A DNA stretch of 7,576 nt from an uncultured Sporolactobacillus sp. (GTDB lineage Bacteria; Bacillota; Bacilli; Bacillales; Sporolactobacillaceae): assembly GCA_900543345.1 (NCBI GenBank), contig UQRJ01000135.1, positions 1 to 7,576 of the forward strand, read 5' to 3'. Below are positions 1-5,662 of the stretch, in pieces. The first letter of the stretch is position 1. Every line of letters begins with the position of its first letter. The notes under the pieces were generated by a model, which was given only the letters and a program-made list of their open reading frames with translations, did no database searches and was not told where the DNA came from. The translations under genes and the position numbers were made by a program.

Positions 1-40
1 CTTAGGGTCTCGTGGGCTCGGAGATGTGTATAAGAGACAG
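1..40. other. Nextera i7 adapter remnant (not genomic)
   Basis: Bases 7-40 are the Illumina Nextera transposase adapter of read 2. They end with the 19-base Tn5 mosaic end AGATGTGTATAAGAGACAG at 22-40. Bases 1-6 (CTTAGG) are the inner six bases of the reverse-complemented i7 index seen in full at the other end of the window. The whole 1-40 block is the exact reverse complement of 7529-7568. This is untrimmed library sequence, so genomic DNA starts at base 41. Confidence 0.98.
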
Positions 41-1190
41 GTGCCGAACGAACGATGAGATCCTGACCCAGCGTGGCAGCCGAGAGAAAACTTAAATATT
101 CTCCGCCGCCGATCATATCGGGGCAATTATAATAATAGCCGTGCAGGCTTTGTGTCAATGTATTGGGAATCAATTGATTCAGTCCTTCCCCGTCCCATTG
201 ATGCCGCTTGTCCTGCAATCGTTCGACAAGCGGAGCGCCCGTATTTTTAAAGTTCGCCCGATATTCATTGTAAGGAAATTGCATGCCGAAGTGACCCCAC
301 GCCTGCGCCATATGATTGGCGTCCAAGCGCAGATCATTCAAATCGTCGTTACTCCAGTAGCGCGCATCGCCCGCATCGAATTTAAATCCGTCGATATGAT
401 ATTGCTTTTGCAATGTACTGAGCTGCTCCTTCAGCCACCGGATCGCCTCCGGATGACTCATGTCCAATTGGGCCGATACGCCGTTCCACCATTCCCGGAT
501 TGCCGGACGGTGTTCCGAAGTATTGATCAACAGGCCCCGATCTCGCAGATACACATAGTGACGACTGTCGGCCGAGACAAACGGACATACCCAAAGCATG
601 ACCTTAAAGCCTTTTTGATGTAAATCGGTCACCATCGATGCCGGATCTGGAAAAGCGTCCGGTTTGAATTCCCAAGTTCCATAATCCTTCATCCAATTGT
701 CATCGATCATCAACAGTCCAGCCGGAAAACCGTTGTTAATGATCTGATCGGCGTAGTCCATGACGCCGGCCTGCGTCTGATGATAGAGAAGTTCAATCCA
801 AGTATTCCATTGCGGAACCCGGAAAAAAGTCTCCGGCGGCATGGCGCCCAATTGAAAAGTAGCTTTTGCCAATGCTTGTTGAGCATCTTTTAAGGTCTTG
901 CCATCATGCCAAAGCATAATATCCGCTTTTGGTTTAATAACCATTTCATCGCCGATGACTTGCAGATTAAATGCATCTTTACTCCAGATCGCCCGTCCCT
1001 TGGTTGACAGCAGCGCGGGAGCAAGCTGATTATTTGTTAAATTGGGATTCATTTGCAAGCGATAGTCGGCGCCGCGTGTAAATGGATAATGCAGTCCGTC
1101 CTGTACTCGTCCGCCATACCAATATTCATTTTCCAAGATGGGGATTGTTAATTTTCTCGGAAGATCGACGTTAATGATGTTCATGTTCAT
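41..1190 (-). CDS. Family 31 glycoside hydrolase, MYORG-like branch, probable alpha-galactosidase; 3' end missing
   Basis: The visible part is 383 residues; the C-terminal part is lost at the contig end. An N-terminal beta-rich region (about residues 1-120) precedes a (beta/alpha)8 barrel. The barrel shows PQWNTW at 127-132, a GFPAGLLMIDDNW block at 154-166, GFKVMLWVCPF at 194-204, and GFKFDAGD at 268-275, whose D272 is the expected catalytic nucleophile. D333 in HQWDGEGL is the likely acid/base. The FDAGD context and the IDDNW block resemble the MYORG/PsGal31A-type branch of GH31, whose characterised members are alpha-galactosidases, rather than classic alpha-glucosidases; specificity is inferred. 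There is no signal peptide, so the enzyme is probably cytoplasmic. ATG 1190 is preferred over the in-frame ATG at 1184 because AAGGAAGGG (1197-1205) lies 6 bases upstream of it. It is 61 bp downstream of the HAD gene on the same strand and probably cotranscribed with it. Confidence 0.88.
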
Positions 1191-1251
1191 GACGCGCCCT
1201 TCCTTTATCATTTTGTTCATCGCCTGTTAGTCAGTGGAGAATAAAAGAACA

Positions 1252-1806
1252 TCAGCCGCGACGACTGCCGGCAATTGAGCATAGCTTCATCAACGCCGGT
1301 ATGTCTTCAACATCCCATACCGGGAAAACCCACGGCGGTACCTGAGCGCTTTGCGGATCCGACCGTTTACTGACCTGCGGATTGGTCAGCCATATTGCAG
1401 ACATCCCACTACGATTAGCGCCAAGGATATCCGTATCCCAGGTATTTCCAACCATGATTGCCTGCGTATGGTCAATTTTCAATTGATCAAGAACGAATCG
1501 AAAAGCTTTTTGATCCGGTTTTTGCATTTTACCGGGTTCAAGTTCGGATTGTGTTGCAAAAATATAAACAAAAAATCGATCGACATCCAGCCTTTTCATC
1601 GTTTCCTTGACAATTTGGCTATCGCTGCGGGCCGTATTACTAAAAATAGCCTGCTGATAACCCATTGTCTGTAATTGAATAAGCGTTTCCTTCACTTTCG
1701 GCCTTAACCGCACTTCCGGATAGTCATACAGCGGTTTCAAATCCATTCCGTCATGCGGACCGAAAATCAATGTATCTCCCAGATCCCAGATAATATGCGA
1801 TATCAT
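1252..1806 (-). CDS. HAD-superfamily hydrolase (phosphatase-like), function unknown
   Basis: A complete protein of 184 residues from ATG 1806. HAD motif I is IIWDLGDTL, with nucleophile D8. Motif II is IFSN (S56), the motif III lysine is K96 in QKPDQKAF, and motif IV is MVGNTWDTDILGA, with D126. A helical cap fits between motifs I and II. At nucleophile +2 there is Gly (G10) where most HAD phosphatases have Asp, and motif IV has GN instead of GD; both variants occur in HAD subfamilies such as the YihX-type sugar-phosphatases. An upstream in-frame ATG at 1839 would add 11 residues. I prefer 1806 because AGGGCGGGG (1812-1820) lies 5 bases before it and the nucleophile then falls at the usual place near the N-terminus. 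It is the first clear gene of a leftward unit with the GH31 gene. A sugar-phosphate substrate is plausible from context only. Confidence 0.85.
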   Translation of the reverse strand: MISHIIWDLGDTLIFGPHDGMDLKPLYDYPEVRLRPKVKETLIQLQTMGYQQAIFSNTARSDSQIVKETMKRLDVDRFFVYIFATQSELEPGKMQKPDQKAFRFVLDQLKIDHTQAIMVGNTWDTDILGANRSGMSAIWLTNPQVSKRSDPQSAQVPPWVFPVWDVEDIPALMKLCSIAGSRRG

Positions 1807-1920
1807 TTTTTCCCCGCCCTTCGTTTGGCTTAAATTCATTCATCCGCCCGCGGACCGCTCATCCGCAATTGAACAATCCGGTCGGCAATTAACAGTTCAT
1901 CATCGCCGAAAATCATTTCT

Positions 1921-1959
1921 ACCCTTAGGATAGCCCTTCTCGCTATCGTTGAAAAGGGT
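1921..1959. repeat. Two-part inverted repeat, operator- or hairpin-like
   Basis: The inner arms GATAGC (1929-1934) and GCTATC (1942-1947) flank a 7-base loop. The outer arms ACCCTT (1921-1926) and AAGGGT (1954-1959) are also exactly complementary, separated from the inner arms by 2 and 6 bases. The repeat spans the -10 candidate of the leftward promoter. It could be an operator or a stem-loop in the leader RNA. There is no T-run beside it, so it is not a good terminator. Confidence 0.55.
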
Positions 1960-1971
1960 TTCTATTGTCAA
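1942..1971 (-). promoter_or_regulatory. Candidate promoter for the HAD-GH31 unit
   Basis: On the minus strand a perfect -35 box TTGACA lies at 1966-1971. An 18-base spacer follows, then a weak -10 candidate GATAGC (1942-1947, 3 of 6 matches to consensus). The -10 candidate is one arm of the inverted repeat at 1921-1959, so a bound repressor would block it. The same TTG could instead be the start of a 23-codon frame, because GGGGAGG lies 5 bases upstream of it. Confidence 0.4.
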
Positions 1972-2134
1972 TGCTGCCTCCCCGACATTTCACCGGTATT
2001 TGATCTTCTTTGCCCGTCGGTTTTCCACTATTAGCGAATAAAGCCGCGATGCATGACAGCTCACAAGATGATTTCTCCGCTCTCGACTTAGTCAAACCAA
2101 TCCACTAAATCTTTGATCCGACTACCGACACAAT

Positions 2135-2162
2135 TTGTCCGTTCTTGTATACTGTTTATAGT
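2135..2162 (+). promoter_or_regulatory. Candidate promoter of the Xaa-Pro peptidase gene
   Basis: A -35 box TTGTCC (2135-2140) and a -10 box TATAGT (2157-2162) are separated by 16 bases. The predicted transcript start near 2169 would give a leader of about 50 bases containing the tandem GATCACT repeat and the Shine-Dalgarno sequence. It is the best sigma-A-like pair in the gap, judged by eye. Confidence 0.45.
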
Positions 2163-2175
2163 GAACATTCGTAAA

Positions 2176-2217
2176 GATCACTGATCACTTAAATAAAAAT
2201 TTATTAAATCAGGTGAT
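2176..2217 (+). promoter_or_regulatory. Leader with tandem GATCACT and possible Shine-Dalgarno-blocking hairpin
   Basis: GATCACT occurs twice in tandem (2176-2182 and 2183-2189), and GATCA-C-TGATC (2176-2186) is also palindromic. ATCACTT (2184-2190) can pair over seven positions, one of them G-U, with the Shine-Dalgarno AGGTGAT (2211-2217). The AT-rich arms AATAA and TTATT inside would close the hairpin. This could reduce translation of the peptidase, or GATCA-C-TGATC could be a protein operator. Neither role is shown. Confidence 0.4.
2211..2217 (+). promoter_or_regulatory. Shine-Dalgarno that selects the TTG start of the peptidase
   Basis: AGGTGAT matches the extended Shine-Dalgarno and overlaps the in-frame GTG 2213 and ATG 2216. 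Ribosomes placed here would start at TTG 2222, 4 bases further on. Confidence 0.65.
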
Positions 2218-2221
2218 GGAA

Positions 2222-3295
2222 TTGAGTCGAATCGACAAACTGGCCAAACGGATGGTTGAAAACGACGTGCAGGCCGCCCTTGTGAGTAATCCGGTCAATG
2301 TGCGCTACCTCAGCGGATTTACCGGTGACGATTCTTATCTGATCGTCACTGCCCACGACGTTTACTTTATTACGGACGGAAGATTTACCGAACAGGCGGA
2401 GAATGAACTCAGTCCGAATACGAAAATTATCACCTGGAAACACTCATTGTTTGCCGAAGCGGTCGATGTGCTGAACAAACTGGACGGCAAACGATTCGGT
2501 TTCGAAGCTGATCAGCTGACCTACAGCACGGGAGCCCGTTTTAAAGCACAGGTGCAGGCTGAACTCGTTTCTATCAGCGGCTGGATCGAGAATCTGCGAG
2601 CGGTTAAAGACGAAAACGAAATTGCCAAAATCAGAGCGGCCGCTCGTATTGTCGATCAAACTTTTATTCACATACTGGACTTCATCCGCCCGGGGGTCAC
2701 GGAAAAACGGATTGCCGCCGAAATGGAATATTATATGAAAAAAATGGGATCGGAAAAAACATCGTTTGAAACCATTGTTGTCTCGGGCGTCCGCACGTCT
2801 CTTCCGCACGGTGTGGCCGGCGACAAACCAATCGAACGGGGCGATCTGATCACGCTGGACTTCGGCGCCACCTATCAAGGGTATGTATCGGATATGACAC
2901 GGACGATTGCCGTCGGCCGGCCGGATGAACAGTTGCAGGAGTCGTACGGACTTGTCCTGGAAGCGGAAAAAGCGGGCTTGGAAAAAGCGCAGCCGGGCAT
3001 GACCAGCAAGGAACTGGATGCCGTTATCCGTGCGCCTTTTAAAAGAGAGCATAAAAATCAATATTTTATTCACGGCGCCGGCCATAGTATCGGGCTCGAT
3101 ATCCACGAATCGCCTTATATTAGTTTCCGTTCGGACCACATCTTTCGGGAAAATACAATCATGACCGTCGAACCGGGCCTCTATTTAGCAAATGTCGGCG
3201 GCATCCGTATCGAAGACGATGTTTTGATTAAAACAGGTAAGAACGAGATCTTGACACATGCCCCGAAGAGCGACTTGTTGATCCTTCCCTATTAA
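2222..3295 (+). CDS. Xaa-Pro aminopeptidase/dipeptidase, M24B metallopeptidase
   Basis: Cytoplasmic metallopeptidase that removes the residue before proline from peptides; 357 residues from TTG 2222, a normal length for YqhT/PepQ-like enzymes. An N-terminal creatinase-like domain (about 1-125, with NPVNVRYLSGFTG) precedes the pita-bread catalytic domain. All five di-metal ligands are present: D213 in TLDFGA, D224 in SDMTRT, H288 in GAGHSIG, E317 in TVEPGLY and E331 in RIEDDV. H196 in LPHGVAGDK is the conserved catalytic-site histidine. GTG 2213 and ATG 2216 are in frame but overlap the strong Shine-Dalgarno AGGTGAT (2211-2217), while TTG 2222 sits just after it and yields the family-like N-terminus MSRIDKL. 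The gene has its own promoter and terminator. It may be a housekeeping gene unrelated to the sugar genes. Confidence 0.93.
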   Translation: MSRIDKLAKRMVENDVQAALVSNPVNVRYLSGFTGDDSYLIVTAHDVYFITDGRFTEQAENELSPNTKIITWKHSLFAEAVDVLNKLDGKRFGFEADQLTYSTGARFKAQVQAELVSISGWIENLRAVKDENEIAKIRAAARIVDQTFIHILDFIRPGVTEKRIAAEMEYYMKKMGSEKTSFETIVVSGVRTSLPHGVAGDKPIERGDLITLDFGATYQGYVSDMTRTIAVGRPDEQLQESYGLVLEAEKAGLEKAQPGMTSKELDAVIRAPFKREHKNQYFIHGAGHSIGLDIHESPYISFRSDHIFRENTIMTVEPGLYLANVGGIRIEDDVLIKTGKNEILTHAPKSDLLILPY

Positions 3296-3308
3296 TCGAT
3301 GCAGGCAG

Positions 3309-3340
3309 AAAAAGTCACGGCAAAGCGCGGCTTTTTGTTT
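3309..3340 (+). terminator. Intrinsic terminator after the peptidase gene
   Basis: AAAAAGTCACG (3309-3319) pairs with CGCGGCTTTTT (3326-3336), with one G-U pair and one A/C mismatch, around the loop GCAAAG. A T-rich run (CTTTTTGTTTATTTA) follows. It begins 13 bases after the stop codon and separates peptidase transcription from the GH36 promoter. The A-run on the left side would let it act in both directions. Confidence 0.8.
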
Positions 3341-3353
3341 ATTTATAGCACGC

Positions 3354-3368
3354 TTGAAAGCGATTACT
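3354..3368 (+). promoter_or_regulatory. cre site (CcpA-binding catabolite repression element)
   Basis: TTGAAAGCGATTACT matches every fixed position of the Gram-positive cre consensus WTGNAANCGNWNNCW. Its first six bases are also the -35 box of the GH36 promoter, so bound CcpA would block RNA polymerase. It implies carbon catabolite repression of the GH36-GH127 operon. Confidence 0.75.
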
Positions 3369-3384
3369 AATTTTACGATATAGT
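3354..3384 (+). promoter_or_regulatory. Promoter of the GH36-GH127 operon
   Basis: The -35 box TTGAAA is at 3354-3359. The -10 box is either TATAGT (3379-3384, 19-base spacer, 5 of 6 matches) or GATATA (3377-3382, 17-base spacer, weaker). It lies between the peptidase terminator and the GH36 start, and the -35 lies within the cre site. Confidence 0.6.
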
Positions 3385-3396
3385 CAATTTATCGGC

Positions 3397-3401
3397 AGGA
3401 G
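3397..3401 (+). promoter_or_regulatory. Shine-Dalgarno that selects the TTG start of GH36
   Basis: AGGAG directly abuts ATG 3402 and is only 3 bases from GTG 3405, too close for either. TTG 3411 is 9 bases downstream, a workable distance, and gives the family-like start MPILFHEKSG. Confidence 0.65.
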
Positions 3402-3410
3402 ATGGTGACA

Positions 3411-5636
3411 TTGCCGATTTTATTTCACGAAAAATCGGGAACGTTTCATTTATTTAACGACAAAGTTAGCTACATCATGTATATCATGCCAAACAAGCAG
3501 TTAGGTCAACTTTACTATGGGAAAAAATTAACGGATCGTGACGACTTCTCACACCTGTTTGAACTGGGCTTTCGCGATATGTCGCCGTGCGTCTACGAGG
3601 GAAACGATGTGTTTTCCCTGGAACAGGTGAAGCAGGAGTATCCGTCCTACGGATCGGGCGATTTGCGCCATTGTGCCTTCGAACTGGATCAAAAAAACGG
3701 CAGCCGCGTCACCGATTTTCAGTATCGTTCTCATCGCATTATCCGAGGGAAGCCGGAGCTTCCCGGGCTGCCCTCAACCTATGTCGAAGATAACGATGAA
3801 GCCGAAACGTTGGTTATTACGCTTGTCGACCGGCAGATCCATTGCCGAATCGAACTTTACTATAGCTTGTTTAAAGATTATCCGGCAATCACGCGCAGCG
3901 CGCGATTTATTAACGATGGAACGGAAACGATGATGCTAAATTCGGCCATGAGTCTGAACCTTGATTTGCCGGACGGCCGATACGACATGCTCGATTTGAT
4001 CGGTGCCTGGGGCAGAGAGCGCCACATGCAGCGGCATCCGCTGCATCAGGGGCTGCAAAGCATTTATAGCCTGCGCGGACACAGCAGTCACAATTATAAT
4101 CCCTTTTACGCACTAATGCGGCGGCATGCGGACGAATTCGCCGGCGAAGTGCTCGGCTTCAGCCTCGTCTACAGCGGCAATTTCCTCGGTCAAGTCGAAG
4201 TGGACAGTTTCCACGTGACACGCGTACAGCTCGGCATTCACCCGAACGGTTTCCGTTGGCGATTGAAACCGTCAGAGTCTTTTCAAACGCCGGAGGCCGT
4301 CATGGTTTACTCAGGCAGCGGCTTGAATAAAATGAGCCGAACCTTCCATAAGCTCTATCGGACCCGGCTGGCGCGGGGTTACTGGCGGGACCGGCCGCGT
4401 CCGATTCTGATCAACAACTGGGAGGCAACCTATATGAAATTCGACGAACCGAAGCTGCTGACGATCGCCGAAACGGCGGAAAAATTAGGCATTGAATTGT
4501 TCGTGCTCGACGACGGCTGGTTCGGCGAAAGAAACGACGACCGTTCCTCGCTCGGCGATTGGTTTGTCAATCGGCAAAAACTGCCGGATGGAATCGACGG
4601 TCTGGCCCGAAAAATAAATGCACTCGGCATGGCATTCGGTTTATGGTTCGAACCGGAAATGATTAGCAAACAAAGCAAGCTGTACCGCATCCATCCCGAC
4701 TGGGTCATGGCCTCGCCCGACCGACCGATGAGTCCGGGACGTCATCAATATGTCCTCGATATGACCAAATCGGAAGTCGTCGACTATCTTGACACCATAA
4801 TCGGCCGCATTCTGGAAAGCGCACCGATTTCATACGTCAAATGGGATATGAATCGTTCAATGGCGGAAGTTTTCTCGCAAGGAAAGCCCGCCGACTTCCA
4901 GGGAGAAGTCTATCACCGTTACATTTTGGGCGTTTACGAGCTGTACGAACGGCTCACCCGCCGTTTTCCCAAAATCCTGTTCGAATCATGTGCCAGCGGC
5001 GGCGGCCGCTTCGATCCCGGCATGCTCTATTATGCACCGCAGGCCTGGACAAGCGACGATACGGATGCCTTCGAACGGCTGAAAATCCAATACGGGACGT
5101 CGCTCGTCTATCCGCTGAGCACAATGGGCTGTCACGTTTCCGCGGTACCGAACCATCAAACGGCCCGCATCGTTTCACTCGAGGCCCGCGGTGCGATTGC
5201 GCTATTCGGCGCATTCGGCTACGAGCTCGATTTAAGCGTCTTGTCGGCCGAGGAGCGGCAGAAAATCAAAAACCAGATTGCCTTCGTCAAAAAATACCGC
5301 CGATTGATCATGGAAGGCGACTTTTATCGACTATTAAATCCTTTTCAGAGCAATGAAACGGGATGGATGGTTGTCTCACCCGATCGGCAAAAGGCAATCG
5401 TCGGTTATTATCGCACCTTAACTCGGGTTAACGTCGGCTATCCGCGCCTGAGACTGCGAGGTCTGACGGCACAGCGGCGCTACGTGATCAATGGAAAGCG
5501 GCAAAACAGCTATTACGGGGACGAACTGATGCAAATCGGACTTTTACTTAATGATACCACTTCCGGTGACTATCGGTCGAGAATCCCCAAAGGCGACTTT
5601 TTAGCGCGCCTTTTCGTTATTGAGGCCGTACAATAA
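3411..5636 (+). CDS. GH36 alpha-galactosidase
   Basis: Hydrolyses terminal alpha-galactose from melibiose, raffinose-family sugars or other alpha-galactosides; 741 residues from TTG 3411, close to the size of bacillar AgaN/AgaA-type enzymes. An N-terminal beta-supersandwich (about 10-320) precedes a (beta/alpha)8 barrel and a C-terminal beta domain (from about 630). Barrel motifs are INNWEATYM (334-342), LDDGWFG (366-372), LWFEPEM (411-417), KWDMNR with nucleophile D479, and SCASGGGRFD (526-535) followed by WTSDDTD with acid/base D549. The 70-residue distance between the two catalytic Asp equals that recalled for AgaA (D478/D548). There is no signal peptide, so it is probably intracellular, acting on imported oligosaccharides. 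It is the first gene of a cre-controlled unit with the GH127 gene 26 bp downstream. ATG 3402 is possible but badly placed for the ribosome site. I leave the symbol blank because agaN, melA, aga and rafA are all used for this family. Confidence 0.95.
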   Translation: MPILFHEKSGTFHLFNDKVSYIMYIMPNKQLGQLYYGKKLTDRDDFSHLFELGFRDMSPCVYEGNDVFSLEQVKQEYPSYGSGDLRHCAFELDQKNGSRVTDFQYRSHRIIRGKPELPGLPSTYVEDNDEAETLVITLVDRQIHCRIELYYSLFKDYPAITRSARFINDGTETMMLNSAMSLNLDLPDGRYDMLDLIGAWGRERHMQRHPLHQGLQSIYSLRGHSSHNYNPFYALMRRHADEFAGEVLGFSLVYSGNFLGQVEVDSFHVTRVQLGIHPNGFRWRLKPSESFQTPEAVMVYSGSGLNKMSRTFHKLYRTRLARGYWRDRPRPILINNWEATYMKFDEPKLLTIAETAEKLGIELFVLDDGWFGERNDDRSSLGDWFVNRQKLPDGIDGLARKINALGMAFGLWFEPEMISKQSKLYRIHPDWVMASPDRPMSPGRHQYVLDMTKSEVVDYLDTIIGRILESAPISYVKWDMNRSMAEVFSQGKPADFQGEVYHRYILGVYELYERLTRRFPKILFESCASGGGRFDPGMLYYAPQAWTSDDTDAFERLKIQYGTSLVYPLSTMGCHVSAVPNHQTARIVSLEARGAIALFGAFGYELDLSVLSAEERQKIKNQIAFVKKYRRLIMEGDFYRLLNPFQSNETGWMVVSPDRQKAIVGYYRTLTRVNVGYPRLRLRGLTAQRRYVINGKRQNSYYGDELMQIGLLLNDTTSGDYRSRIPKGDFLARLFVIEAVQ

Positions 5637-5662
5637 ACTCCAATAAGGAAAGAGGAATCCAG

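Larger units (their letters stand above)
1840..2221. other. Divergent intergenic region without a clear gene
   Basis: This gap separates the leftward HAD/GH31 unit from the rightward peptidase. It contains candidate promoters for both directions, a large inverted repeat at 1921-1959, small palindromes such as GACTTAGTC near 2087-2095, and an AT-rich peptidase leader at 2170-2210. Two very short minus-strand reading frames (1900-1971 and 1836-1916) have start signals but no recognisable product. I see no tRNA, known riboswitch or gene longer than about 30 codons. Confidence 0.6.

Noticed and set aside
141..623. Plus-strand frame of 160 codons near the left end
   Set aside because: It is antisense to the GH31 barrel, whose motifs are unmistakable on the minus strand.
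1921..1959. Inverted repeat as an intrinsic terminator
   Set aside because: It has no T-run in either direction and sits upstream of, not after, the leftward gene.
2256..2270. Second cre-like sequence, TTGAAAACGACGTGC, in the peptidase gene
   Set aside because: It breaks the consensus at two constrained positions (11 and 14) and lies inside coding sequence.
2444..3139. Minus-strand frame of 231 codons
   Set aside because: It lies wholly opposite the peptidase gene, which has all its metal ligands. It has no recognisable motif or ribosome site and is a shadow frame.
4841..5356. Plus-strand frame of 171 codons within GH36
   Set aside because: It is an out-of-frame shadow, rich in Arg and Pro, over the GH36 catalytic-barrel region, which is clearly coding in its own frame.
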